In this document: piece after piece, positions 15,101 through 30,100 of the stretch
Layout of the letters: each line of letters opens with the position of its first letter
Numbering within the stretch: the first letter of the stretch is position 1
Origin: Brachypodius melanocephalos
Lineage: Eukaryota > Chordata > Aves > Passeriformes > Pycnonotidae
Direction of reading: 5' to 3'
DNA length: 64,000 nucleotides
Assembly: GCA_013398615.1 (NCBI GenBank)
Contig: VZSR01003807.1
Span: 40,440,578 to 40,504,577, forward strand
Notes under the pieces: generated by a model
Databases searched by the model: none
Seen by the model: only the letters and a program-made list of their open reading frames with translations
Told to the model about the DNA's origin: nothing
Position numbers and translations under genes: made by a program

Positions 15101-18100
15101 TAGGAGTTCTGGCAGAAAATGGTTTGACGCTGGAAGAATGGCTGCCTTCAGCATGGATTACAGATACTGTTCCTCGGCGGTGCCCATTTGTCCCACAGAT
15201 GGGGGATGAGGTAGTTTTTCCCTCTGTCTCCTTGCTTCTTTTTCCCTTTTGTATTTTCATCTGCACATTTTTTCCCCAGAGACTTAAAATAAAAATATTT
15301 TGGATTTTCTTAAAAACATTCTTTGATCTAACTAAAATATGCTTTTGCATCCTTGTACTTAGAAAATATTCTGCATAGTGTTGGTTTGACTTTTTGTTAT
15401 TATTCCATGCTGTTGCAGTAGTGTTCCTTCTTGTATGGTATTCAGTGTGTTGATTTCCTTATGACACCTGTAGACAAGCTGTGTGAGGTACTATATGTTG
15501 TGAAACTATTCCTTAATTGTAGAGCATTTGGTATCCTGAAGAACAGGTAAGAAATCAGATATGAAATTAAGTCTGGAAGACATATTTCAGTTTGAGGCTT
15601 GAAATAAAAACGAGGAATTAAGCCTCATGGGGAAGGTTGTGGGTTTTTTTGCTTGGTGTGATTGTTTGATATTCTGAAGAAAAGCTCTGATATTGTCCTT
15701 ATCACTTTTGTTGCTGATATCAAAAAGCTGCTAGTCTCTCACAACAGAAAACCACAAGAAAAGTTTTGTATTTATGTATTTTATACAAACCAGACTGTAA
15801 ATACTTTGTAAACATGACCCAGATGTCTCAAAATACGGCAGCAAAAGGATACGCACCACTTTCTACTTTGGAATATGTAGCAGGTGAACATTACAGTGAA
15901 TTCTATGAATAAGTAGTATTGGGTAGAATGCAATCTTAAAAGCCAGAGTCTGTGCATGTTTCTTAAAACCCCCTGAGGTTAAAATAAGAGGAAATAGCTG
16001 GCTTATGCTGTAATGGGCAGTATGTTGTCTCTTTGGAGAGTGGCTTGTTTTCTGAGTTACTCAACAGAGTTGTATAGCTCACACCTTCTGAATGCCGTTG
16101 GAGAAATATTTGACATGGTGGCAAATTTGATTAACTTTGTTCCCAAGCTGAAGCTTTTTTTGGGCACCACCTTAGAAAATGAATCAGGAGAGAGGTTGCA
16201 TGTGCAAGCAGTTTTGTTTTTACTGGATCACTTCACTGATCCAGTTCACAGCACAGCTATGCAAAAATTACATCAGCAAAGCTAGTGAGGGAGGGAAGGA
16301 ACATTTCAAGTTGAGAGCTGCAGCTAGAGAAAATGCTTATGGATTGATGCCCTCCAGTAAGCAAGTTTTAGAGACTCTGTTCAAAAGATCAAGTCCAAAT
16401 AAATATATTTGGTGCCTGATACCATCTGGATAGAGTAAAGCAGCCAAGGATTTATCAGTACCATACTGTATGCTCAGGAGACTTTAACATCGTATTGGTT
16501 TAGTAAGATAAACAGTTGTGTTTGATTTGGCACCTGCTGAATAGCATGTACAGTCTGTACTAGGAATATCTAAGTAGGGTACATCCTTTTGCTGAAAATG
16601 CTTTATATGGGAGAACAGGAAGTTTTGTGTCCGATGCCTAGAAAGTAGGAATAATTTGAAGCAATAGAGAGTATGTTTGTAGTTGAGCCACTCTGTCTGA
16701 AATTCCATCTCTGATACTTGCCATCCCCAGATTTACTTAATATGTGAAAAGAAATTATTCATCTAGATAGTTACTTCTGAGATTCAAAGAAATAAAGGAT
16801 TGGTTTAATTAGAGAAATGTTGTGAGAAGAGATATTGTGTGGCCTTCCAACATCTTGTTGGATGGTAGGTATGTTTTAAAAGATTTGGGGGGAGATATAT
16901 TTCAAATTTGTTTTCAAGCTGTACAAACAAGTAAGAAAAACCAGTAGTGCTATCTTTAGTTCCACTTCGTCTATAAGAATAGCACGTACCATCCCATTTC
17001 CCTTTCTGAATAGTGCTGTTTACAGATCTCTGCCCTGTGTCTTGAGGAACGGTGGAAATACACCAGAGAGATGGGGTTGCAACTTTGCTGTCTGAATATC
17101 CAAATACAAGACATGTTTGTTGTTTGTTCTGCCCTTAACATGATAAAAACCAGTTTTGTCTGGGTACTACAACAAACATGCAGAAGCAGAAATTCATTAA
17201 GAATAAAAATATTATTTCCTGGGAAAAGACATGATTTCTTTTTCCACAGATATCTTCTCAGTTTATTCTTCTAACAGAAGATACAATGCTTAGAGCAATT
17301 TGCAAAATAAAGAATATTTCACTTCTGTAAACACTGAGTTGAATTTATGCAGTGGTTTAGCAGAAACACTTAGTGTAGCAGAGATTGTTTGTAGCCTGTG
17401 CACTTTTTTTTTTGTTTGTTTTGATTCACTGGAATGTGTGGGAAACAATCACAATGTTGAGAGTGTAATGTACGTTTGCCTTCAGATGTGTCTCAGTAGC
17501 CTTCCTTTTCCTGACAGATAGATCCTGACAGTGCCTGCTTTCTCACTGCTTTCACGCCTTTTGTAGCTGCTGTGTGTTTTGTTTTGAGGATATTATGCAT
17601 ATACTCTAAAAACACGGATTTAAAAAAATGTGGTGCTGAGTTGTTCTCCATTTAAAAAAGTTAAAAATTGCCATGTGACACTAAGAGTTCAGTACCTATT
17701 AATGTAGAAACCTGGTAAAGACTTCTTTATAATGTTTTATGATTCAAGAGTTTTGGAAAGCAGGTAGAAATGCAAATATTAGTATGTTTATTTGTATATT
17801 TTAAAACTTAGAGGGATTTCTGCTCTACTTTTTTTATTGTATTGGACCTTTACAGTAAAGCTATCTTCCCTTTGTGCTATTGAATGGAAATCCCATGTTG
17901 GGACACTTGAAGAGGATCTTTTATTTGGCATACATTGTACCAAGAATACAGCCATTTATCAGATCTTTGTTCTAACTAGTTTGTGGAACCTCTGTTTTGC
18001 ATTTCAAATACATTCCTTGAATATGTGTTTATGGGTTTCAGCTTACTACCTCATTACAGTGATGGCTTTTAAGAAAAGCATTCATCCATGTGGTATGATA

Positions 18101-21100
18101 TACAACAAGATCAAAGTAGAACTGTTAGACTCTGGATTTCTGAACCATGGAAATTTATACTGGAAGGATTAAAAAAAATTAATAAGCTCCAGAAATGTCC
18201 ATTTTAGTTTGTTCAGGCCCTTTGTTAGGCTATTTTTTCAGTGTAAGCAAACACCAAAATCTTACCAGAACAATAACAGACTTTTCCTTCTAGAATATGT
18301 TTCTTGTTTAAGAAAGATAAACTAGATATTGAATTTAGTGATACTTGATTGTTAACTTACAGCTGTTCTGCAGTGATGTATAACCAGGTGGATTGCTGGA
18401 ATTCTTCTTGCTGTCATTGAATTGCTCTCTGGTGCAATGAAAAATGGATGGTTTTTTACTAATTTTGTTGGTCTCACTCACATGTAATTTAGGGTATTTT
18501 GTTCATACAGAAAATAATGTCCTAAGTCTTTCCTGCTTTTTTCTGTAAATGTTTCTATAATAGCTTTTGAAATTTTCTTCCACTTAATTTTTTGAAGACC
18601 CATGACTTTGGCAGGAAAACAGACTGAAAAGCTGATGAAATAGAAAGTACACACATTGTATGGCAGTGACTTATTAGCATTTCTGGTCCTCAGAGTCTTT
18701 GTAGGATAACTGTCACATTTCACTTTTAGGTTTACTACTTTCGACAAGGTCATGAAGCATATGTTGTAATGGCCAAGAAGAACAAAATATATCATATTAA
18801 TCCCAAGAAACAACCGTGGCATAAAATGGAATTGCGGGTATGACTTCTTTTGCTTTTTTGTTTATATCTTAATATTAAAAAAAAAAAAAAATAGAAACTA
18901 AGTGGAAGTAAACTCCCTGATACAAATAAATCTAGTCCTCTTAATATTGTAAGATAAGGGGAAAATTTTAACTTAATAGTAAAATGAAATCAGACCTTAC
19001 CCTGTACTACTTTTTGTATCGACTTGAGCAGATGAGATGGTTATACTTCTCAGCAAAATATTTTTCAAATGTATTGCACTGTGAAATAATAGCTCATTGT
19101 GGAACATTAGATTTCAGATTCTAGATTTTTATGTGATCTGGCAGGATTATAATACATTCAATATACCCATGTTTTCATGTTGCAGAAAGCTATTTCAGTT
19201 AAATTCAGTGGTGGTACAAAGTATTTTGTTTATTCTAGGAGCAAGAGCTGATGAAAATAGTTGGGATTAAGTATGAAGTGGGATTGCCTACTCTCTGCTG
19301 TCTTAAACTAGCTTTTCTTGACCCTGATACGGGTAAACTGACGGGAGGAGCCTTCACCATGAAGTAAGGAAAGGAATATTGTATGCAAATTGGGGGTTTT
19401 CTTGGATGGGGATGGCCAGGGTGTGTTGAGGTTGAAAGTTAAATGATGATGTTAATATTGACCTTGTGCTTTTCAAGTGTTGAATTCAAAGTGTTAATTT
19501 TTAATCTAAGTGCTTTATGTTATGCTTTTGCTGTTTTATTCCTTAAGAGTTATGTGTTTTGTTGTAATTAGGTACCATGATATGCCAGATGTCATAGATT
19601 TCCTAGTTTTGAGGCAACAATTTGATGATGCAAAGCATAGGCGGTGGAATATAGGTGAGTTGAGGGGAAAGTTATGTGCTGTGGTTTTGTTTGTTTTTCT
19701 AAGTCTCTACCTATTTTCGTGATAACTTTCTTAAAAGTTGGTTATGGTAAAGAAATCCTAATGCTATGCTGAAGTCAGAGAGCAAGTTCTGCCCATGTTA
19801 GCTGAGGAGTTCTGCAAAGTCCTTACCAAAGTGGCAGCAAGGAAGCAAAATAGTGATCTTTAAAAGAAAATGTAAAGAAAATTTCAATTGTATATTTGCA
19901 GAGAGAGTAGTTAGGGATAGGTTTGAGGAATATGGTGTTTATTGCTGGCTGATAACTTCTTGTAGCCTATATATTTTTTGTATGTCTTTTTTGATTGAAG
20001 GCCCTCCTATAGCTGCATTGCTACTAGGATTATTTTTTTCCCAATTACTGAAATTTCTGCTGAAAACAAGGGAATACTTCAAAAATTGCAAATTGATTGT
20101 ACAACAAGAATGCTCTTTCCATCTCCTTATACTTTTTGAATTCTCTTCTAAACCCTGTGGTTTAGCTTCATTGAAGCGTATATAGTTATAATTCACTACC
20201 AAGTGACGAGGGAATGACTTGGATTCTTTTTACTTTGCCTGTGCCCAGTTATTTTGGAGTACTGGATACTGGAACAATGCCCTTTACTGTTAGGTCCTCC
20301 AGTCAGAACTGTTTCCTAATTGTCTTTTCCATACGATGGCAAAGATCACCTTTTAGCAGTGGAATGAATTTATATCCTGTCCTTTGATATCCTTAGGTTG
20401 TGTGCCTTAGCAGTAGATGTATAAATTACATGATGCCATAGGAATAAGTTCCATTTCATCTCATACTTCAAACTATGTTGTCTGAAAAGACAGCTCATCT
20501 TCATTTTTATAGGGAATTTAGTAAAAGCACGAGACTTCTGATCCAATAAGATATGTAAACCTTGATCTCTTCTTCAAAGATCATTTCAGTTTAAGGATCT
20601 CATAAGTAAGAAGGTTGAGGAAGATCTACTCTTAGGTTGCTAAGCTTGTCTCTTTCCTCATGGTTATGGATCTGTGGTCTTGTCCTCCTCTGCCATGCCA
20701 TGTTTTTGCACAAAATCATGGCAGCAGCAGGAGAATGATTGCCATAGTTCGTTTGTGAACAGCCTAGCCAGGCTTCCTGAGTTGGTAGTGTATTTGAAGA
20801 AATTTGCAATCTGGAATAAATTGAAGCTACACAGAAAGTATTGGAAGTACCAGGACCTTTTATCAAGCTTCCAATGCAAATAATGTGAAATTTTGTTGTT
20901 GTTTGGCCTTTGTTTGTTTTAGGGAAGTATATTCGTTTATCTATTATATTTTTTAATATTAAACTTATATTAACATATTAATCCTTTTAGAAGGAACAGA
21001 CATAAAATTTGAAATTACAGGTTCTTATTTACATTCAGATTCTATTTATTGCATATCTTTATCTTAGTATAGTTTAACTTAAAGTTTAATACTTGGGCTA

Positions 21101-24100
21101 AAAGCTGTTCCAGTAATATTCCTACAACTTCAGTTGCATGTCTTAGACAGGTGTGCATACCTGTCTCTTACATAGCAGCCACTGTGAGTTCCACATACAT
21201 TTTTTTGTTATCTTCAACCAAGCATTAGGGAGGATACTCAGTTCTGGAAAACTGTACTAGAGCCACCTTCCTCTGAGAGATTTTGAACCACTCTGCATAG
21301 ATGAAGTAGCACAGAGGACAAAGGGAAAGTAGTAATTCAGGAGGTGGTTTTTTCACTCATGTTGTGTTCTGCTTTAGCACTCTGTCTGTGGCTCTTGAGA
21401 ACTTAGAAGCAGCTGCCAGTATATGCCCCTTTAAGTGGTTTTGATCTGCCTAATGTTCAGCTCAATTAAGTCACTCCTGGTTGTACCTACACACATTTCT
21501 TTGTAAAGTTGATCACCAGGGAAGGTCATATTGGAAAACTGTAATTTTATAGCTCTTCAGAAAATAAATTATTATTTTAAAATAAAGCATCAGCCCTTAC
21601 TTACATTTTTGATCTTGCATTTCAACTATTTTCTATTTACTTGGTTCTATTCAGCACAATTAGGACTATTAATAGAAGCTTTATAATTGTCCTGAATTAC
21701 TCGTGATCCATTAAATTTAAAATATTTTAAAAATGCAGCAAAGAAAGCAGACCATTTTTGAGACTGTGTTTACTTCCTATTATTTCAGACAACTTCAGCA
21801 AGCATTTGGGCAGAGGGTAGATGTATTGAAATGGAACAAATACTGCCGCAGTTGAGAGTGTGTATACATTCAAATCCCATGAACATAAATATGTGTAGTT
21901 CTTGCAATCTCAGGCTTAAAGTACTTTTTTTTTTTCTTGTATTGAACAGAATATTAGGCTAAAATCGTTTCTTAATTTTGTGGCATGTGTTGTAGAAAAT
22001 GTTATCATTTATGATGGTGTGTAATACATGCATTCTCGTGTAATTTTTTTTAATAATGCTTCTGACCTTTTCTCTCAGCTGCGTGAATGCTTTGTGGTAG
22101 TGAAGCCATTGCAAGTCATAGTAAATTACTTTACTAACCTTTTGAGCAAGCTTTAATAAATTTTATTCTATTATCAGTCAGATTGCTTGCATAGTAAAGA
22201 GAATGAACCTCTTGAGTTACATTTGCATTGCTGAAAAAGCACTTCAGAAACTAAGGAGGACGAGCTCAGCAGCTTGTAAAATATTCCCCATGCAGAAGTG
22301 TCATAGTGCTCAGTTATTTTAAGGTAGCATGTAGTATTTAATGCAAGTAGATTTGAGTCTCTAAAGCATTGATATGTCTTACCTTTTATATGAAATTAAG
22401 AAATAAATTTGTAAATAAAGAAATATGTAGATAGATTTACAAATTGTTATTTTTCTAAAATGCCATATTAACTTTCATTTTGATTAAAAAACAATCTTCA
22501 GAAAGAATTTAATAGTTTAGTTGGTTTTTAACTGAACATTGTCTCATGCTTGCCTGCTGTGGCTGTAAATGCTCAAAAGTATTTGTGTATTCAAGATCAA
22601 GCCAGATATATCTAAACCTGCTTTTCTGGGAGGGTGACATGCCTTATATTGATTAAATTATTTTGTGTTCTTACCTAGGTGATCGTTTCAGGTCAGTGAT
22701 AGATGATGCTTGGTGGTTTGGAACAATTGATAGCCAGGAACCTCTTCAGCCTGATTATCCTGACAGCTTATTTCAGTGCTACAATGTCTGGTTAGCAAAT
22801 TTATCTTCAATCTTTTTTTTGTTAATTAGTTACTTTATTTGAAGTACTGACTGAGAAACTTACTTCCATTAAATTCAGTCATGTCTCTTGCTGTACCAGT
22901 TTAATATAATATTCTGTGGTGTGTAAATCAAAGTTTTGTTACAAAGATTAAATAATTACATTGTTGAAGCAATATTAGTAGATAATTTAAGTGTGGTTAT
23001 TTTTAAGCTGGGACAATGGTGATACTGAGAAGATGAGCCCTTGGGACATGGAGCTGATACCAAGTAATGGTATGTTACCTTAAGAATATAATTTTTTTAC
23101 AAATGTATTTTAAGAAGAAAAAGAATGTTATATGATTTTACATAAACAATCCTGTTTTTTGGGGGGAGTAGGAGGAAGGCCCACAAACCAGTTGCATTTA
23201 AAGAATATCTTTTAACCAATTACTAAACTAAAAGTTAATCAAGATAAAAGAACTGTGAAAAAACAGCCATGCTAGATAAACTGAGTGATGTTGAAAATAG
23301 AAATCATACAAAAATTGCTATAGATAATGTACAATTAATCTCAGCTCTTTGTACAATTAGGAAAATAAACCTATGCCTTAGGTCAGCTTGAGGAAACTGG
23401 CTGCTCTAAGATATGCCTGCATTCCTGCCGACACTCAGTGCATTGCAGATGCAACCTGTGCCTCTGACAGTTTGGTAATAGCAGGATTTTTCTCTCCCTC
23501 TGGCCCAGTACATGTAGCAGATACACAACCTGCAGAGTGGACAGCATAGCATGGGCACTGTCCACATGTTCACAGACAAGAATGTAGTATTTCTTCTTCC
23601 ATAGTTTTTTAGTTGGTTGGTTGGGTTTTTCTAAGACTTTATAAAACTCTTGTTAAAAAGCAGAGTAGAATCAGCATTTTTTCCTTGTGTTTTCCATGAA
23701 ACATTTGATAATACTGTCTCTCAAAAGTAACCATAAATAATTCTTAATTATTTTTAGTAGCAATTGTGTTCATTTCAACTTTTTATTTTGGTTCAATCCT
23801 TCTTTTAATAGGTACCTCTTTGTCATAAGTAAAATACAGATGTTAGAGAGATAACATGACTAAATAAACAATTAAAATAGACCACCTCATTTACTTTTTA
23901 GTAGAGGTGAATTCCTGTTATCCTAAGAAAGAAGAAACCATTTTCAGTTAAAGAATAGATACTGATTAAGATAACTAAACCTGAACCAGATTTTTTTTGC
24001 TGTGTTCACAAATACCAGCATTTGCTATACCTTCTTAAAAATTGTTATGAGGACTGCTTAACATACTTTAAAAAATCTGCTGTTACAATGTAAATTGTCG

Positions 24101-27100
24101 AAATTGGTAGGTCCTCAAGGATGCTAAGGTGATAACAATTTATTTCCATACTCAGGATCTGTGGTTTTAGCATTTGAACTCAAAACTGTGACAGTATAGA
24201 ATCACTACCTGGAGAATGTTTTAGCAGCAATGTCAAAGTTACCTTAAACTCCATCTGGAAATCATCTGCCATTTCTCGCCAAAACAACTTATTGCCAAGA
24301 ATATTGGCTTTTAAACACAGAGTAACTCCAAAAACAAAACACCAGTTTTAAATGTGATAAATGAGTGTCTTAGTTGGTTCTAAAATAAATTTTACAATAA
24401 GCTATTTGGAAGAGGATAAATCTTCAGGAAGCACCTCTACACCAAACTGCATTGTAAGCATTCAAATGTAACACAGAATAATATACAGAAAGGATACTAG
24501 ATACATCCAAAATGTATTTGAGCAAATCAAGAGCTAGGCATTTGTATAAATGATTTCGTGGTATCTTTGATTTACAGGTATATGTGTTACACAAGATACA
24601 AACATTTATGCTTTATTTAATTTTCATACTACATTCCAGCTGTATTTCCGGAAGAACTGGGAACTAGTGTTCCTTTAACTGACGATGAACGTAGAACACT
24701 GCTCTACAAACCTTTGGATGGAGAGTGGGGTTCCAGGACCCGAGATGAGGAGTGTGACAGAATTATTGCAGGGATAAACCAACTTATGACTCTAGGTAAA
24801 TTCTGAATAATATGGGAAATGTTTCTGGTTTATATTTTTCAGGCTATGATCATGTGCAATTCTGAAATTACCAAAATGAATGTGATAAAACATGTATTTA
24901 ACATGTTGGTTAATTGGAAAAAAACTTTCTCATTAAACATTTTTAGAGTTTATTTTTATAGCGAGTACTTATGAAACTTAAATTTCTTCTGTTTCCCAAG
25001 GTAACTGTTGCTTTTTGGTAGATAATTTAACATATGCTAGGGGTAGGGGTTTGGATTTTATATGTTAAAAGCAAGTACTTGTTTTTTTAACTTTAGCTAC
25101 CAGAATCTCATGTTGGGGTTAAAATTAAAACCTTTATGATTAAGTGAATATTAACTAAATTACGGACAGATGGGAGGAAAAAAAAAAAAAGCATAGATTT
25201 ACTTAGATAATGAATATCTGTGTGGATTTTCCCTGTATTAGCTTTTCCTAATTTCTGATTTCTTCCCCACATTTCCTTAATTACATAAAATCTTGAGGGA
25301 AAAGTAATTGATTTACCTTAGGAAAGCTACTTGCTATTTAAAGCAATTATTCTTTACAGGCAGCTTCTGAAAAAGTAATAGTTAAAATGCTTAATGCATC
25401 GCTGCAAAATTTACCTGATCAAAGGTGGATGTCTGGATGGAGCTCTGTCAGTAAATAGACATAATTATAAGTCTTCTGCATGTCTTGGGGGGGGACAAAA
25501 GGTGTTCAATCAGCAGTCTTAGGTTTTGAGCTAACAGAGGTCATGCATTAAATATAAAAATTACAGATACTTTGTTGAACTGATTTTTGAAGCACTTAAT
25601 GCAAGGTAAGATTTATGTTTCAAAAAAGCCAAAAACCTCTTGAAATAATTCTGATTACCTGTATATCCCATATGGTTTCTTTGATAACATACTGCATAAG
25701 AAGCCTCCCTTTGCTCCCTAAACAAAGGAGTTATCTGTACAGTCTAGTAGAACAAATTAGAGATCTATGTTTAAAAAAAAAAGGGGGGGGGGGAAATGAA
25801 ATTTGAGTTGTTTTTGTTGTGCTATCTAAGAGTAATGGTTTTGTGGTTTGCATTATGGTGTATCGTAGACCACTTAGTTTGGGATTTGGCTATAGCAGGT
25901 ATGGTGCATGTTGGTACAAAGTAGCAGTTGCTAGAATATTCAAAAGAGCAAGTAAACAGCTTTTAGAAGAGCAGTCTTTTTAGCAGCACCATATTTTCTG
26001 TTTTTAAAGACTTTTGAGACTTTTAAAGGTGATTTTTTGGTTTTGTATTGCAGTATTTTTCTTTGAGATATAAGATGTTAGAATGATGTGTCTAAGTCCT
26101 CATAATGATTCTAAGTACAGGAGGGAAAAGCAAGGTTGTTTAGGTGCACAGACTTCTGTTGCTCAGCAGTCCTCTAGCACTATTGGATTGGTTTTGGAAA
26201 GCTTTTTTGCTTTTAGGTAGGATCAGGAGAGAGTCTTACTGTTTCTGTTTGAGCGTGGATTTTACCCACATCTTACAGAGGCTAAAATAGCACTGTAACT
26301 TTTATGGCAAGAATTTAATGTGTTGCTTTGTTTGAAGATATGAGAATGGCAATATAAAGTGAAATGAAACGACTCTGTGCTGTAAATAACGATACTGAAT
26401 TGCATGCCTACATCTGTATATAATTTTTATACTTTTCAAATGTGTATATTTCAAATGTGCATTTGCTGTGCCTCTGGGGAGTGTGGTGCTTCAGGTATAA
26501 CAGAATGGCACCCAGTCACAGCAGCACTGGGATGTACAGCAGACATCTCAGCAAGCACTCTAAAGAGAATATCAGAAATCGTTTGGAGTATCTAGAGTAC
26601 TTATTGTTATTTTTGGGAAACTGCGTTTCAAACATGAAGAATAGCTTATATTGTGGGGGTGGGGGTGAATCTTGAAACTGCTATGGAACTTTCTGGTACA
26701 TAACACTGGCGGTTTTGTGGTTTATTTTTTTTTTTTTAAATCTAGATATTGCTTCTGCATTTGTGGCACCAGTGGATCTTCAAGCTTACCCAATGTATTG
26801 CACTGTTGTGGCATATCCCACAGACCTCAGTACCATTAAGCAAAGACTGGAAAGCAGATTTTACAGGTTAGACCCAAGTCTCAGTTCTGCTGTGATCGAT
26901 CTACCAGCAGCTGTATATTTGGTAGCTCTTTGTCTTGTCATGCCAAACTAGGAGGTGGGCACAAGTGTGTGCTTTTACTTTCTTTCGTCTTCTATCCTTG
27001 ATCTGGATTTCTGTTTTCTAAGACTCAAAAAAGGATTAAACATCTCCAAAATGTATTTTAGAACTACGTGGCATTCAAATTCCTGATTATGCAAATGACT

Positions 27101-30100
27101 TGTTCCATGTGAGATTCAAATTGCAGGGTTAGTAAAGTGAATTTTGGTCCAAAGGATTAAGTTTCCACTTAAAATTTTTTTAAAGTACTTTTAAAATAAT
27201 TGTAATAAGAGAAACCTTAAAATTATCTCAAGTAGTTTTTTTGTCTTAATATGCTTTAAAAACGTATTCTTGCATCTTTTAAGCAGCTATACAGAATTTG
27301 ACTTCTTAAATTATTTGTGTTGAACTTCTGAGTTGTTGTACAGCAACAAAGATAAGTTTGTACTTTCTGATACTGTTTTGATGTTTTCCTAAACTGTGAT
27401 TGCAATTGCTGTGGGTTTTTTCTTTTTACTTTTTTTTTTTTAATATCTGTATAGGAGTATAGTTCTTTAAATGAATTCAGTTTCCTTGAGTTCTTGTTCT
27501 ATTTCTCATTTTAAAATCAGTGTCGCTTTAGTTTCTTTTGAATAAATATGGATAGGATTTTGTTTTGGGCCAAATTTCAAAGTTCATTTTTAGTGCTTTA
27601 TACATGGTAAATGAAGATTGAATTCTAAGCTAAATTTGCTTTTTCATTTTCAGAAAAGCACCTCTGGTTTTTATGGTTCTATTGCAATATTGAATTCCAT
27701 GTTTATTGTGTAATATGAGGTAGTCCAGCCTTCTCTTTTGTAATGCGCTGCTTTGCTGTCAGATGGAGAGAATTTTTTGCTTGGTTTTGTTTCTCTTGTC
27801 AAAAGAGCTAGCAGTTATTTTTGGTAATCAACGCAGCTTTAGTAAACTGGGCTTTTTTAATTTGTAACATTGCCGAGGCCTAGTTAGGTAATAGCTAACA
27901 AAGGTAAGCAACCACACTGTGTTGTGCTTTATGGTGACTTTTTCTTTCTTCTTTTTTGTTTTTTACATTTAGTGGATTGTTCAGATCACTTCTCATTTTT
28001 GGTAGCTTTTCATGAAGCTTACCTTAAAACTAACTTTTATGCTGTCAGAGTCTTTACTGTCTTTTTATTTTATCTTTTTTAGATTTGGATCTATTTTTTC
28101 AGTTATTCTGCTTTCGTGCATCATTTTTTATAATGTGGCTATTCTATATTTAGGTTATTAAATCAGGGGAAATCTGGTTGTTGTCTATCTGTCAGAAAAA
28201 GGTATACTCTAAAATATTTTTATTACTGTTTTGTTAATCCTCAACTGAGTTCAAAGGTGATACAGGATGGCTTATATAAATATATATCATAAAGCAGTAA
28301 TAAAAGTGTCACAGCTGAGTTTTCCTGAGAGGTGTCAGCTGTATGTTCTTAAAGCTATTTGTATAGATTACCACAGAATATAACATGAGAGTGGGAAGCC
28401 AGTGGAATCTGCCTGCCGCTGGTCACTTAGGGCCGCATATCCGATGTGCACGTTTTCTGATGTAATGGAAAACAGCGGTAAATGAGAAGAAAGATGGTAA
28501 CTTTTTTTTCCTTCTATTCATATACATTGCTAGAAATTGTCCTTATTTCTTTTTCCTTTTCTTTTCCTCCAACTCTTTTGATACAGGCGCCTTTCTTCGT
28601 TAATGTGGGAAGTCCGGTACATCGAACACAACACTCGCACATTTAATGAACCTGGAAGTCCTATTGTCAAATCTGCCAAATTTGTCACAGATCTTCTGCT
28701 ACACTTCATAAAGTGAGTTGCTTAGTATGTCTGTTGTTATTCCTATGTCTTACCAAGGTAAGAGCTTTTTTGGATCTGAATTTTAAAGTAAGATAGTTCT
28801 GCACTTTAAATAAACCTCTTGTTTGCTGTTGGGACAGAAAGGAATAGAGTGTTGACAAAAAATTCGTAAGTTTGCAAAACAAGTTCTGTAATACATTGAG
28901 TAGCATAGATTGGCATGGCATTTTATTTTGAGAGACTTTCTCCTAAACGATAAAAATGGGTTTGAGTATCTTCATGGAGTTACAAATGTATCCATTGGTA
29001 AGTTAGGAGTTCTAATGTTGAGTTTGAATACTGACTATATTAACATAGTTCTAAAATATAGATTATAATTTATAATAAGTTTGAAAATGGTGTTTTATAT
29101 GTATACAAAGTAAAAATTAAAGGCTTTGTAGTCGACTGAAATTGTAGCTGTCTTCCAAACATTCTACTATTATCTACAGACAAACTCAATGACAAATATT
29201 TAAGATTTTTTCAGTCAGTTGACACATCTACAGACCTGAAGTTTGTAAGAACTTACTGTGCCTGTTGCCTTGGTTTGCTTGTACACAATGAGCTCTGCTG
29301 TTTCCACCTTGTAGACACAGCAAGATACTTTATTAGTTTAACAAAAATTGTGCCATTTTTAGTGATTTAGTTTGTCAGTATTAAATTGAATCTAGTTATT
29401 TTTTTTATTTTGTGTGTTCTTAAAAAACATTAGAACTCTGTTTAATACATGTAAATTTAGGACTTTGATTCCATAAATAAATCTTCAGTGTCTTCAGTGC
29501 CTGTGATTTCTGATATTAGCTGGAGATTGTAAAACAATTAACTGGTTTAGATGTTAAAAGTTTTAGTGAAATATACACCATTAGGAATGGATATATATAT
29601 CTAAAGGGCTTTTCTGTTACTAATTTTGTTCTTTAACATCTTTGTCCTATATGGGGTTTTTTTCTGATTAATTAAGCAGCTCAGGATTTTTCAAAGTGTA
29701 TGTAGCTTAGAGTTTTTCAAAGTATGTATTTTTAATTGGCTTAGCTAAATTAGTGGATATTCTTAGATATTCTTATTTAATAATGGCCTGTAGCTTGAGT
29801 CTATTAATATACTCATTTAAATGAACTAGCAATTCATGTAAAGCTCAGACTTTATTTTTGTGGTTGTAACTGTAAGGTAGAAGGCCTAGACAGTTAGTTT
29901 CTCTTTTTTCACCTTCTCTCCCAGCTATTCTAGTGGTAATGGCAGTAGCCTGTATTACCGATTCTGATTCTGGCATGGAGATGCTGAGTGTTGACAGTTA
30001 CAAGTGGTAAAAGTGTTACAACCCACTTTTCTTCCCAGTGGTTTGCATTGCTACATAGTAGAAGACCTTTGAGCTTTCCTTTGTAGAGGACTTTTATATG

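Noticed and set aside
17792..18172. 126-residue + strand frame
   Set aside because: Inside a PHIP intron, AT-rich, with no matching splice phases and no recognised domain.
19853..20185. 110-residue hydrophobic + strand frame
   Set aside because: Lies in an intron, has no family resemblance and reflects T-rich composition.
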